A stretch of 64,000 bases of DNA from Trebouxia sp. TZW2008 (GCA_002118135.1 BDIU01000381.1:62001-126000), one strand, 5' to 3'. Positions 24,901 to 36,750 are shown, numbered from the stretch's first letter. Made by a program: numbers and translations. Notes: generated by a model from the letters alone, not told the origin.

Positions 24901-27900
24901 CTACGCCCACAGCATCAGACACACAGCCTGTGAAATCTGGTGCTGAAAATGCTGATGAAGAAGTTGGGGATGCAATTCAGCTGCCATCACGCATCACAAT
25001 AGACATTGATGACGCTATGGCTGACTTGACAACTTCAGCTGTCCATGCGTCAGTGCAAGACACATCCTCAGCTGTCCATGCATTTGTGCAAGGCAAGGAA
25101 ATGACAGCTTTGCAGCATGACAGCAAGCCACAGCGTGTCACAGAGGATGTCGAGAGCGTTGTTACTGATCTTGCGGCATCAGCTGATGACAAGGATGCAG
25201 CGCTTGTTGTTAGCACAGACGCACCACAGCATGTGACTGCAGATGAGACTACACCCATGACTCATCTGGCAGCAACTGATGCACCTGATGAGATGCAGCA
25301 TCAGCAAGCACAAGCAGCTGTGTCTGCAGCTGCTCACAGGCCAGTGCGTCTGACAGCAGATGTGGACGATGCTTTGAACGAGCTGTCAGCCTCTGCAGAT
25401 GAGTTTGAAGTTCCTGATCCTCAGGCTCAGCCGAGTGATCCGCCACAACCGGCTAGGGTCACAGCAGATGTGGATGCAGCACTGGATGAGCTCAGATCAT
25501 CTGTGGATGATCCTGCTGAGCCTGAGGCTGGTGCAGCTGCTGTTGCTCAGCCGACAGAAGTCATGGCAGAAGCTGACTCAGCTTCAGATGAGCTGACAGT
25601 ATCTGCAGAGGAAGGTGCTGAGGCAGATGAGGCACAATCAGGGCGAGTCACAGCAGATGTGGATGCACTGGATGATCTAACATCATCTGTGGAAGACACT
25701 GTTGGTAACGCAATGCATCAGGAGTCTGCTGAGACAGCAGCGGTTACAGCAGCAGATGATCTGGCAAATTCACCGGACGAGCGTACTGATCAGGCTCAGC
25801 CAGGGCGTGTCACACTTGATGTGGGTGAGACGTTGGATGATCTGACGTCATCTGTGGATGATCCTGCTGCTTCAACTCGGCAGGCAGCGCAGGCAATGTT
25901 CAAACTGCCAGGATCATCAGATCAGCTAGCATCAGCTGTACATCCTCAGAACGGTGTTAGTCAGCTGTCAGGTCACCATGACACTCATGCAGTCAGACCA
26001 CTACTGCGTCTGACAGCAGATGTGAATCTGACAGTAGATGAGCTTTCGTCCTCGGCTGCGGCTCACGCTGCAGCAGTCGACAGCTCAGCACATGACTCAG
26101 GCATGACTGATGCATCTGGAGCTGAGGAGGCTTCAGCTTCTGCAGCAGCTGCTGCTGTGGATGTGCCTCTTGAGGACAGCTACCAGGCAGATGCCTTTGA
26201 GGCAGAGGAGGAAGCTGAGATGGCAGCTGTGGCAGCAGCTGCTGCAGCAGCTGCAGACGTTCCTCTTGAGGACAGCTATCAGACAGATGCCTTTGAGGCA
26301 GAGGTGGATGCTGAGATGGCGGCTGTGGCGGCAGCTGCTGGAGAAGCTGACATGGCAGCTGCTGGAGAGGCTGACATGGCAGCTGTGCCTGACAGGCCAG
26401 CCAGTCCTGTGGCGATGCAGCTGGCCAGTGCAGAGGCCACAGCTGTAGCCACTGCTGACGAAGAAGTAGGGGATAGGACAGCACCAGCTAGCCTTGCTGG
26501 CGATGCCATGTCTGCTGATCAGATCCTTGTTGGAGGTAACAATGCCTTCATTGCTCTCCTGGAGGAAGACAGGCATAGTACTTCATTACTGTACATACTT
26601 ATAGGACACACAAAGTATGTGCTGAATTGCTGATAATGCTGCACAATGCATGTGTACAAATGTACATGATTGCTTAGACATTATGGCTGTGTACTATCAA
26701 TGACCTGTTCCTGTGTAGATGTACGCATGCAAAGTGCACATTCGCATGCAATGTGGATATTATTTGTTCATCTGACAGGGCATGCATTTTGGAATGCAGA
26801 TGGTGGCTATCATAATGATGACTTTGAGGCTGATGACGTGCTGCTACCAGAGAGCAAGTCAGAGGATGGTGCCATTGCAGCAGCGTTGGCAGAAGGGCAT
26901 GATGAAGAAGCACAGGTTCGAGAAGAAGATGAGCTGAGCCTCAGCAACTCAGCATCATCATCTGACTTGGAAGCCATCAGTGAAGCTGACTCAGCAGCTG
27001 AGGCCGCATCTGCCGCCAATGAGTCATTTCAAAATGATGCATTTGACCTGGAGCGCGAAGCATCTGAGGTTGCAGGCCTGTCATCATCAGCAGCTCAGGA
27101 CTCAGCTGCTCAAGACTCAGAGGCTCAGCGCTCAGCCGCTCACCCCTCACAGTCTCAGAATTCAGCTGAACAGGATGCCAGCAGCTCTCAGAGCTCCAAC
27201 AATGCAGACTCAGCTGCTCATGAGTCAGCAACCCAGGACTCAGGGCATGAGTCATCAGCTTCTGAGATGGCTGCAGCTCCTCAGCCGCCATTGCATCAGA
27301 AGCTGAGTGATGGGCGGCAGTCAGGCAGACCCTCTAGGGCTTTCATCAGGCATGCCATCAGCCTGACACAGGCCGATTCTCCCAAGGGTCCTGCCTCAGG
27401 GCCAGTGCTTGCAGCCCCCCTCCCAGCCACCCCCCAAGCCCCTGCAGGGCCTCCACCCAGGCACAGGTGACTCGCCTTTCCTCACTGCACTGTCAGCACA
27501 AATGCAAATCATGTGCATGTTGTACTCACTGTCTGCCAGATGATCTGTGGTTGCGTGATTGAGCTTGACTGCATTTGCCATTTCTATGCTACCTGTTTCC
27601 TCTGCTCACATGCCCTTTGACAATATTGGCTGAAATGGGTAGCCCAGCATCACATGCAATGAACACAGACAGCTCCTGCGTATGCCTCAACGCCAACTGA
27701 CGGAGCTTATCTCCAGAACAGCAGTGCATCTCAACGTCATCATCAAAGTCTTCACCCCACAGTGAGACCATGATTAACTTGCTATTCTGTCACAGAAGAA
27801 GACAGCATGCCCCTCTGTATCACCAAGCCTCCCAGTCAGGTCAGGGCTCAATAGGTCAGCCAGCCAGGATTGAGGCTTTCTGGCCCAGCCCTGCCCCAGG

Positions 27901-30900
27901 GCCTGCCCCAGGGCCTGCCCCAGGGCCTGCCCCAGGGCTAAACCCCTACATGCCCCCTCGCCGCCCCTCCCCTAGGGGGCGGCTGCAGAAGAAGAGGGCT
28001 TTGCCGTACGGCCCTGGGGCAGCCTGGGACAGCCCCAGGGCAGATCTCGACTTGAATGGGTCAGACACAGTGGATCTACAGGTAGGGTTGATGTACTTGT
28101 GTAGTGCACGGTGCTTTGTTTAGACATACTTATGTGTGTGCACATGTTGCCAACTTGCCCATGTGCATACGACAGAACTCTGCCGTATCAAGAGTGCACT
28201 CAGCTGGCAAATTTTGTCACATTTCTGTGCAATTGAGCCTTATTCTCATGGTTCTTGGCCTCATCCAGAGCAGTTGGCAACTGGGCATGCATGATGACAG
28301 GCATTGCAGTGTGTTGGTGCAGCCTACAGTGAATTTGTTGATCAAAGCAAAATCAACCTAAAATCTGGCTGCATATTGACTCACTGTTACATGACACGCA
28401 AAATTGATCAAGACCCTATGAGTCACTGGCAACATATTCCTCAGATTTGACCATGCTGACTAGTTTTGGGTCCGTGCACCGTAGAAGCTTTCAGACGGGC
28501 CCTTTTGTCACTACACCCTATTGGGCCAATTGAATGCAATACATCTTGCGCTTAGTATCGTAATGACTACATGCGTGTTGAAGCCACATCCATACATCAG
28601 AATTTCCACAACACAATGAACATGACAGCCCTGTCTGCAGGAGCTGGGCAGGCCCCTGGAGGGGTCTCAGGGGGCTACCCCACATGCCCTGCCAGAAAAG
28701 AAGAGTCCTCCAGGGGTGCAGCTGACAAGGCACCTGGAGTACGACATCCTGCACTGTATTGCCAAAGACAGGCCCGAGGTAAGCATCAATCGTCATCAAC
28801 TTACAGCTGTCTTTGCGTTGTACAGACATCTATCATGCTCACTGGCCACAAAATGCATTTGGAGGCAGAAGCTGCTATATCTGTAACTAAACGCTAAGTG
28901 TGCGGCAAAATTCCACCTGTTATGGCCGTTAGCACATTCATAAGTAGAATCCTCCTTGCATGACAATAGGCAGTGAATCCAGCTCTGATGGTGGCCTTGC
29001 ATGCAGCATCTGTCATGGCTTGTGGTGAAGGCGCAGGAGGTGGGGTTGCATGCACCTTGCAATCACAATCTCAAAGTGGATCTGTACACTGACAGCTGTC
29101 TTGTGTGCAGCATCTGTCATGGCTGGTTGTGAAGGCAAGGGAGATGGGAGTAAGGCCCACCAACCCAGCAGTGGCCGCCGCTGCCACGATCTGCCGGCTG
29201 GCACGCAGGCAGGCCGTTCCCAAAGCGCCTCCCCTCCTCACTCAGTAAGCTACTGCCTTGCTGCAGCCCTTTCAGCACACAGACTACATTCGCGTGTATA
29301 CACATGTGCATAAAGATACGTAAATATTTACACATATTCGTGTGTGTAGTTGTATACATCATCAGCCACCTTGTTGTACACTTCAAGGTCGCCAAACAAA
29401 CTTCTGCTACAATCTCTCAAGGGAGCATGCCTCCACTCAGTATGTAGTCATTGGGGAAGCTGATGCAAAGCTTCCAGTAGCTTTGAAGCAAAATGCTTTG
29501 GCTCAAGCCTCAAGGGCTGATGCAAGCCTCAAGTGCAAATGCATCAACCTTATTACCTCTTCAGCAGTGCATCTGCGCTTCAAGCATACAGCATCTAACT
29601 GACTAATGTTGACTGCATTGTGTAGGTAGCTTCAGAACATGTTAATCAGCCGCTCAAGCTGGATGAGTTGTGAGGATAGAACATGTAGCTTGACTGATCT
29701 CTTGGCTGTGCTCTGAAAGCGCATCAGTCACTTACTATCACAGTGGTAGTCCATTGTTTTGGTTGAGGTCTGAGGACAACACACGCTGGCTTCACAACCC
29801 ACGTTGGCTTGACAACACACACGACTGACTACTGTCTTGTCTTTGTTGCTCAGGGAGCTGCAGGACATGCGGGCTTCGCTCATCGGCTTGGACAAGATTT
29901 ACCATCGCCACGCCATCATGCCTGGGGCTGTGCGCAGCAGCCCTGCCTTCGACAACGCCTCAAGGGCCCTGCAGCGCCTCACACTTGACAATGAGGCGGC
30001 CGCAGCTGTGGCCACCGCTGACCTGCCAGCAATGCAGCAGGTGCTTGAAACGGCAAGGAAGCAGAACAACCCAGTCATTGCCAACAGAATGGAGGTAAGA
30101 TTTTCCTTGTTTTCTGAATGCTGTGCAAGATGGTTACTGCAAGGTGGCTAGAATGTCAAGCCATGCTATGTCATGGATCTGCACAGGACACAACTTTTTG
30201 CCTGGCGCTTGAGTAGGATAGATGTGGCATATCTTGTTGCATTGCATGAGGAAGTTGTGCCAAATTCTGTGGCATGTATTCCTGTGGGCATCAGCTTTGC
30301 TTGCTGAGCATCTTGATGCTTTGTGATCTATGCAGCAATGATACCTTAAACCAGCAGCCCTTCCTGTTGCCCTGTGTTCAGCAGTGCTGAATTGGTTTTC
30401 CTTGCCGAAGTGATATTGCCAAGTTGATAAAGTCACCGCAGGCTGCAACTTAAGAGGCTAGAGAGGCAGGCAGCCCATTACAAATCCACAAATTTGATAG
30501 GCAGTGACAATGCAGGTGTCGGCCCAATGCGTTTCAGTAGCACCATGCCCCATCATTTGGTGCAATCCAGTAGGGCCCTGGAAGGGGCACTTCGGCTACA
30601 AGCCCGACAGTACACATGCATGCCCTCTTGATCAGCAAAACTTCAAGCAGAAGCCCATATGATAACAATGACAATCATTATCATGATGACAGCGACGTTG
30701 ACAATGTTGTTGATGCTGCAGGCTGCAATTCAAAGGCTAGAGAGCGAGTTGGCAGGCAGCCCATCCTCTCAGTCAGTGCGGTCCAGCAGGGCTCTAGAAG
30801 GGGCCGTCAGATTGCGGGAGCTGGCCAGTCCAGTACGGCCCCGCAGTGTGCAGGGCCCCCGGGCTCCCTCACCCCGCCCTGGGGCCCACCCCCAGCTGTC

Positions 30901-33900
30901 TGAGGAGCTGGTGCGCCGCCTGGAGGAGCATGATGACCAGCAGGTTATTCGCTGCCCATTTCTGACTAACACAAAACAAAATTATGAAGGCAACAAGAAG
31001 AGCCAGATATCACTCCCTGAACCCTGAGCCCTTAGATATTAGCCTTTTGCCTAGAAGTAATGGAGCAAAAGTCTAGGAACACCAAGCACAACTCCAGCTG
31101 TCACAGGACCTAGTGCGTCGCCTGGAGAAGCTTGATGACCAACAGGATACTTTCTGCTTGACTGCTGAAAAAACCAATCTATGCAGTTAAACCTGGAAGC
31201 CGACTAGCAATGTAAATAGGCGATGGAAATTGCCAATTAGCACATGAAAACAAGGTTAACTGGCAAGGCCAAAAGCATGTTGTGTGGACAATCAAGTTCT
31301 TGCTAACGCTCACAATCATGCTCACGCTCGCTCACGCTCACTCACGCTATCACTTACACTCACTGTCACACTTACATTCAAAGACATACTCACGCTCACG
31401 CTCACCCTCACGCTCACGCTCACACCCATGCTCACAAAGGCAAGTTGCAGGCAGCAGTACATCTAGCAACAAATTTCGCCACAATACGGCAGCAGTACAT
31501 TTGGCGTGGCTGGCTCAGAGAGATGAGCAGCGACCAAGTTCTGATGTTAGCCAACTATGTGGTTCAGGCGGCATTACACCTGACAGCAACATTAGTAGCG
31601 TCAGTCAATTGTGTTATGCAGGCGGCAGTATATTTGGCATGGCCGACTCAGGACAATGAACAGTAACAACTTACTAATCTTAGTCAACTATGTTGTGCAG
31701 GCGGCAGTACATTTGGCATGGCTTGCTCAGAAGGATGAGCAGCGGCGGCGGGAAGAAGCACGATTGGCCACAAAGAAGAGGAACGCCCGTTTGCCAGAGT
31801 GGTACCTGCAGACTGAGGCATTGCGGCCACGCATTGATTCTGAAGATTTCGCTGCATGGTGAGTGTCTTCTGGCAACTGCATGGTCCAAAGGCAAGGGCT
31901 GTACATTTGTTGGGCCTAACGACTTTGCTGCGTGTTGTGTCCTTTTTTAGCAACTGCACAGCAAAAATCAAAGGCTGCGAAAACATCAGCTCTGAAGACT
32001 TTGCTGCATTGTGAAAATTTTCTAGCAAGTGCATATGAAAAAGCAAAGGTTGCAAATTCATACATTCTAAAGATTTTACAGTGTGATGGGTGTGTCGCGG
32101 CAACTGCAACTGCATGGTGAGAAGCAAAGACATTGAAATTGTCCTGAAGACTTAGTTGCCTGGTGAGTGTCCTCTAGCAACTGCACAGTGAATGCAAAGG
32201 CTGTCAAATCATCGATTCAAAGATTCTGCTCCTTGGTGAAACTAACTGCAGCAGATGCATAGAAGCTGCTGCAGTCAGGTAGACAAAGAACCCCTGTGTA
32301 AGTGTGTGAGGGGGGCATTTCGAGCCATGCACGTCATTGAGATAAGTCAACACTATGCTGATCCAAAGATTCAAGGCAGTGCGAGTGCTTGATGCTGAGT
32401 TAGCTTTAGGTTCCTGAGGTATTGCCTGTAACACATGCATAGAATAGTAGATAGAACACCTTGTGCAAATGAGCACTGTGGCGTTTCAAGCCATATATGT
32501 CATGCAGATGTGTGAACACTGTGCTGACCCAAAGGCCTTGATGTGCTTGATGCAACGTCAGCTTCAGACGCCGACCCTTCAAACTTGACTGTACAGTGAC
32601 TTCTCATTGTAACAACTGCCTTGGTTCCCAAGAGACTTGTCCTGGTATTGAATTGTGCTTACTCAAAGGTGCCACTGCAGTCAGAATGCAGTGATTGTCT
32701 ACCAAATGCATCGTCCTTACACTGAATTTTATTTTATGTTAAATGACCCTACAACGGGCAGTTACTACAACAAATGCCTGGAATAGCAAAACAAAAGATA
32801 TGCATGTTTGTGCAGGCGGGAGTCTCATGCAGATGAACTGCAGCAGAAGACTGCAGACCAGATGAGCATGATGTACATCCAGACCGTGGAAGCAGAGCTC
32901 AGAAAATTCAGGTAGTTGCACCCTCAAGCAAATCCATGCATGTTTTCAAATTGTTTGTCTGCATGCTGCGTTTCCTGCACGTTCAGACAGTGGAAGCAGA
33001 GCTCGACAAGTTCAGGTACTTTCATCCTCAAGCAAACCCGTGCATGACTTGAAATTGTCTGTCTACATGATACATGCCTGTATATCCAGACCGTGGAAGC
33101 TGAGCTCAATAATTTCAGGTATTCACATACTCAAGCCAACCCACGCAAAATCTCAATTTATCTGTCTCTATGTTGCATGTGCTGTACATCCAGACAATGG
33201 AAGCAAAGCTCAGAAACTTTAGGTACTAGGATCCTCAAGCAATAACATGCATGAGTTTGGTTTATCTGTTCGACTGCTACAGACTCTGCTCAATGCATAT
33301 CACAGCCCTGTGGTAATTGGGGCTACCTGCATGTTGTATATGACCAAGCTCCAGGGAAATGTTGGTGAGCCTTTGCTCATAAGTTGCATTCATGATACGC
33401 TGATGCCAGGTTTCTTGAGGTCTCACAATGCTACACAATGCTGCTGAACAATGCTTGTCGTCACTGTACAGATCAGAAAGCGTGCTGTGTGGCAATCTCT
33501 CTTTGGCGTGCTGCAATTGCAGCCCACAACAGCACAGAATTACAGCTTTTATGATTACAGCGCAATGGCATTGCCCCTGAAATTATCCAGCATCATGTTG
33601 TTGTGGCCCTAATGGCAGCACAAGTCAAAACATTCAAGGCGATCATGTTTCTTGCAATGCCATTGCTCTCTTAGATGACATATGCAAATCGTACTGCCTT
33701 CAGCTCTCTGCAAGGACTACACACACAGACATAGAGACACATTGTCTGAGAGTGCTTCTGGTGATGCAGAGTTGAGTACATGAAGCGCTGCAATCATGCC
33801 AGGGAGTCCAACTGGCGCACTGACCATGTGCACATGAAGCGCTATCTATTTGATGACACTCTTGAGAAGCTGCCATCCAGAGTAGTTGTCTCCATGCCAT

Positions 33901-33932
33901 ATGCCAGCAACTCTGGAAGGTTTTTTCAGTGA
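15975..33932 (+). CDS. Large acidic, internally repetitive protein of unknown function
   Basis: One gene with about 17 exons: 15975-16344, 16786-16887, 17556-17636, 19121-19353, 19788-21000, 21540-21749, 22869-22967, about 24517-26535, 26779-27466, 27796-28081, 28641-28778, 29111-29244, 29854-30094, 30722-30943, 31701-31858, 32816-32911 and 33770-33932 (TGA). Junction phases agree nearly throughout, giving about 2,150 residues. N-terminus is Ser-rich with a compact piece (KEWDYSPRLVDKWGFLAKTV). The middle is highly acidic and repetitive: about twenty degenerate V-D-x-x-L/V-x-x-L units, then four S/G-Y/F-x-x-D-x-F-E/D motifs such as DSYQADAFEAE, then Ser/Gln/Ala-rich disorder and a Pro-Gly-Pro-Ala microrepeat. 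The C-terminal third looks conserved and helical: LEYDILHCIAKDRPE, HLSWLVVKAREMGVRP, DMRASLIGLDKIYHRHA, LPEWYLQTEALRPRIDSEDF and YMKRCNHARESNWR. I do not recognise the family; Y-x-D-D-F-E-like motifs occur in some centriole and ciliary scaffolds, so a cytoskeletal scaffold is a guess only. Confidence 0.65.
16617..16765. mobile_element. Degenerate MITE-like copy (intron of the large gene)
   Basis: Contains the family core tgcagtcacaatgcggtgattgg together with gttgtccttgaatcaag, related to the copies at 32.6, 38.0 and 51.7 kb. The terminal inverted repeats are eroded. Confidence 0.35.
18594..19120 (+). repeat. Three decayed exon copies upstream of the fourth, intact one
   Basis: Acceptor-plus-exon units begin at 18594, 18766, 18943 and 19121 (the real exon 4), with spacings of 172, 177 and 178 bases. 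All encode variants of AFSLRSAGSGAFGE, but copy 1 ends in TGA after PGG, copy 2 in TGA after KRP and copy 3 in TAG after PSA. The intervals carry CAAT-rich simple sequence. Confidence 0.85.
21795..22370 (+). repeat. Five copies of the 3' half of exon 6 plus its splice donor
   Basis: Units end near 21873, 21993, 22130, 22246 and 22367. Each repeats the coding end of exon 6 (variants of QLSLTQRQKRPTG) followed by a donor-like gtgagg/gtaatg/gtgatg and an intron start with caactgcattgtgggt. The spacing is about 110-135 bases. Some stay open, others are frame-shifted. Confidence 0.85.
22708..23090 (+). repeat. Three copies around the VDSVIEELM exon
   Basis: An upstream copy (22709-22815), the intact 1-1 phase exon (22869-22967) and a truncated copy (23035-23080) share tggttgacagcgtcatag or ctcatggttgccatg. 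The upstream copy is also open and could be a cassette exon. Confidence 0.75.
24540..26080 (+). repeat. Twelve coding repeats of the R-V-T-A-D-V-D-x-x-L-x-x-L type
   Basis: Within one exon the product carries QLTADIEFTLASI, RITADVDAVVADL, RVTADIEDTLTDL, RITIDIDDAMADL, RVTEDVESVVTDL, HVTADETTPMTHL, RLTADVDDALNEL, RVTADVDAALDEL, VMAEADSASDEL, RVTADVDALDDL, RVTLDVGETLDDL and RLTADVNLTVDEL, separated by acidic, Ser/Ala-rich linkers of variable length. The DNA identity between units is moderate, so the repeats are old and kept at protein level. Confidence 0.85.
27888..27940 (+). repeat. Coding 12-bp microrepeat
   Basis: gggcctgcccca is repeated about four times in exon 10 and encodes a Pro-Ala-Pro-Gly run. 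Confidence 0.8.
30430..31160 (+). repeat. Flanking partial copies of the exon at 30722-30943
   Basis: Before the exon, 30437-30600 repeats its 5' half (caggctgcaa.tt.aaggctagag, then tccagtagggccctggaagg). After it, 31090-31155 repeats its 3' end (ccagctgtc, ctggtgcgccgcctggag-like, gatgaccaacagg). Both copies are frame-broken. Confidence 0.75.
31310..31437 (+). repeat. CTCACG/CTCACA simple-sequence tract
   Basis: Intronic low-complexity run built from ctcacgct and ctcacact units, about 125 bases long. Confidence 0.9.
31448..32240 (+). repeat. Arrays of both edges of the exon at 31701-31858
   Basis: Upstream, the acceptor plus exon start (caggcggcagtacatttggc) is repeated at about 31451, 31486, 31566 and 31620. 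Downstream, the exon end plus donor and early intron (gaagatttcgctgcatgg, then gtcttctggcaactgca) is repeated near 31915, 31995, 32060, 32140 and 32215 with a period of about 75-80 bases. Confidence 0.85.
32586..32730. mobile_element. MITE-like element, third copy
   Basis: Begins tgtacagtgacttctcattg and carries the core ccactgcagtcagaatgcag, shared with the copies at 38.03 and 51.66 kb. It lies in the intron after 31858. The 3' terminus is unclear. Confidence 0.55.
32875..33226 (+). repeat. Three extra copies of the 3' edge of the exon at 32816-32911
   Basis: Copies of catccagaccgtggaagcag continuing to ttcaggta occur at 32979-33017, 33084-33121 and 33188-33226, about 104 bases apart. Each keeps the donor-like aggta, so each would be a possible mini-exon end. 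Confidence 0.85.
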
Positions 33933-35385
33933 CTATAGATTAAATCAATCTGACTTTGGGCTCTTTAGGAGTGACAAGCTCCTAAGTTTCTGTGCCCATT
34001 GTGATGTCAGTGCATTCCTCATTAGTGGTGCTTCGTAAGCAAGCCTGTGACTGCAACTATGCAGTCTCTGTTGAATTGTTTTAGGATGCTTTGATGCTCA
34101 TACGCATCACCTCCACTGCCATTTCTGTGAATGTAACTGTAAAGCGGCAAACTGTTCTTGCATGGCCTACCACATCTCGGGTTGAAGAATGCATGAGTGA
34201 AGCCGCAGCATTGATCATATATCAGCATTATCAGTACGACTTCCCAATTCAGCAAAATCTTTGCATCTTGCTGATTGAAGTGCACTACTCAATTGCATTG
34301 ATCATTCCATGCAAGCAGAGTCTCTGCTGTTAAAGGTAGCATATCAGCTCTAAGGCGTCACTCATTGATGGTACTATCAATGGCTCAGCATGACTGATTC
34401 TTGAATTGACAGCTTTGTGATCAAGAGTGCAACTGTCATGTTGCCGTTACAGGTTGATGACTGATTCTAAGCTGTGTATATGTCTATACACATGCAATTG
34501 TTGCAGGGGCACAAGGAGAGGCTTTGAGCTGACGTTGCAACTGTGAACGTTTCGCAACCTGTCTGCTAGGCTTCTCAAATTTGCATGGTGCTTTGATGCC
34601 CTTACACGCTCCTGACATCACTGAGCTGAGTCAGCTGTGCCAAACAATGCATTGGGCTTCAAGGCGCGAATGCTGCCTGCCTTGGCTTACTAAGCAAAGA
34701 AACGGTGAGGAGCCGCAATGCAGCGACAATACATACCTGGGGGGTTGATGAGGTCGCTTATGGTCTCGAATGCAATAGACAGGAGGTCGTAACTACAGCT
34801 ACAGGCCCTTTCTGCCTGTTGCAAGTCTTTTTAATGTATCGCCCTCCATCTTGTTGTACCTACGCACTCCACGACCCACTTAACGATGTCTGGGCACCAG
34901 TTGATATCAAGAATGTTTCAGCTCCTTGTAATAAGGGCTCGGCTATGGGTCAGAAGCTGGACTAGGGTTGTTGAGAGGGCCTCAGGGGTGATCGTTTGGA
35001 TTAGCAGGCGTCTGTACGACATCTGGCAAAGCACAGTGCAGCTGCTTCGATAGCATGTAAGCCGTCCGCCTGTCAGTCACAATATACTTGATTACAGCAC
35101 AACAGCTGTGACATGGGCAATATGCTGCCAGGCATTTTGAGCATGGTAGTGCACTGCTCAAGCTGTGTCGTTCCTCAATTTGAAGCAACGCTGATTGCAG
35201 TCCTGTCGAAGTGATAGTGGTCGAAGATCATGAGTTCATAATGATGCATCCTGCCGCCAGAGTCGTGATCAAGCCGCTGGTGTAAAGGCTGCATACAGTC
35301 TTCTGTTGTACTATTGTCACGTCACAATATCAGTCCAAGATTATGGTGCAAGCAGCTTTTACAGTTGGTCTTGCCCCAGGAGACT
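33933..35385. other. Convergent intergenic region containing a repeat element
   Basis: Between the stop of the large gene (+) and the stop of the GGCT-like gene (-). A plus-strand TGTAA occurs near 34133 and a minus-sense TGTAA at 35359-35363, 23 bases past the GGCT-like stop. The right half contains the inverted element copy described separately; otherwise nothing is recognisable. Confidence 0.5.
34725..35075 (-). mobile_element. Dispersed element, copy A (inverted relative to copy B)
   Basis: Read on the minus strand it matches 44770-45180 base by base over long stretches (for example tcgaagcagctgcactgtgc, gtggagtgcgtaggtacaa, gagggcgatacat and catcaaccccccaggt). A decayed reading frame (PDIVKWVVECVGTTRW then, after a stop, FETISDLINPPG) suggests an old coding element. 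Type unknown. Confidence 0.7.
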
Positions 35386-36750
35386 CTAGCCATTGTATCT
35401 GTTGCGGAGGCTTTCAGGAGGTTCCTCAGTCATGATCAAAGGATTCTGCTCAAGATACCGCCTGATTGTGGTCTTGCGGTCTGCCAGGAAAGTGTGATCC
35501 AAGAAGCTCTCACATGCTTGCGAGCCCAACTTCTGTGCTGCAAGCACACAGTGGCGCAGGTACACTCGGCATGGCAGAACATCATCCCTGCAACAAGTCA
35601 GCTCAGCTCAACAGTTGAACTATCTGTCAGAGCGCTGTCGCCATCAGTACATGCTGCTGTTGCATGTTGGCAGCACCCTGTGCGTTGCATAGGCCTTGTT
35701 TGCAGCCGTTGCATGCATCAGGTCAAGTACTTGGTAGGTCTGGACTGCCTGGGCGCTATGTGCTGAGCTCAAAGTGTTTTGACAGGATAGGCTACCGCTC
35801 TGTGGCCATGCTGCTGCCGTTGCTCTTCAGCACAGCCATGAGCACGACCAGAAAGCATGCATGTCTTTGTGGCTTGCATGTTGCAAACGCTCCAACAGCA
35901 TGCAGTGGGCTTGAGGCTATTGTCAGCAGGCATGCTCAAACCCACTAGTAGCACAGGGACGGAATAGTCCTGTCTAAAAGCAGCACTAAGCCCTGCTACA
36001 GGGGTAAGGTCCGCCTTTGGGTCCTACTGTGCCCAGCCAATCAGCATTGACATATGCAAGTAATTATTTGCACTGATGACACTACTGCTTACCTCCACAC
36101 CTTCTTGATGTCATACTTTGTGTATCTTCTGTCCCACTCATCAGGAGGGCATCGCCGCTGCTTGTATGCAGTGTCATCCCAGGCTGTGCATAGGACCTTG
36201 CAAAAGAGATACAGGCAGCTTTCAGTTGCTCCAGCATCCTTGTCACAGGTGCAAATGCGGCCGAACTGCGCAGCATTTGTAAGCTGTTCATGTGTGTCAA
36301 ATGGAGCGGTTGGTTGAGTTTGGACTGCATTTCAATCAAGTGCACAGTCAAAGTCTTGAGACTCACTGATAGGCAAGAATTTGGTCCGTTATGCAGAGTC
36401 CACGTCTGCACAGCCACTAGCTTGAATTCATGCTCCCTTTCGATGAAGGCATGAATAGTTTCCTTATTGACCGGGATGTCAAACAGAGAGACCACGATCT
36501 CCTGGCCTTGACATGGCTCGCAGCTCAGGCTGGAGATCTCTGTGGTCTCGGGACGCGCTATACCGCGCTGAAAGAAGATCGATGCTGTGTGCGCAAAGAT
36601 GCGTCGGTAGCCTCTGACCTTGCCAGCGCGGAAATTGCGCAGATGAGGAAATGTCGACAAGGTGCTCGTGACTGATAGCAGGGATCCGAAGCCAGCAACG
36701 CTGATGAAGCCTTCAGCATTCTGTTCACCACCATATAAAGTGTAAACGCG
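35386..36750 (-). CDS. Gamma-glutamylcyclotransferase-like (AIG2/GGCT-fold) plant-type protein
   Basis: Exons in transcript order: about 36750-36412 (5' end unresolved), 36196-36093 and 35587-35386 (TAG). Visible: the fold's phosphate-binding turn as AGFGSLLS (GGCT-type G-x-G-S-L), then TFPHLRNFRAGKVRGYRR, FAHTASIFFQRGIARPET, EISSLSCEPCQGQEIVV, and the acidic IEREHEF where the catalytic Glu of the fold is expected. The later exons read VLCTAWDDTAY..., RRYTKYDIKKVWRDDVLPC and TFLADRKTTIRRYLEQNPL. This matches an uncharacterised plant family of GGCT fold; activity on gamma-glutamyl peptides is inference. The first exon is uncertain: ATGs at 36865 and 37080 both open plausible N-termini, but I could not close the splice phase. 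The plant-like C-terminal block is complete, so the gene is probably functional. Confidence 0.75.

Noticed and set aside
26110..26576. Long Gln/Leu-rich open frames on both strands opposite the repetitive exon
   Set aside because: Shadow frames of a GC-periodic Ala/Glu-rich coding exon.
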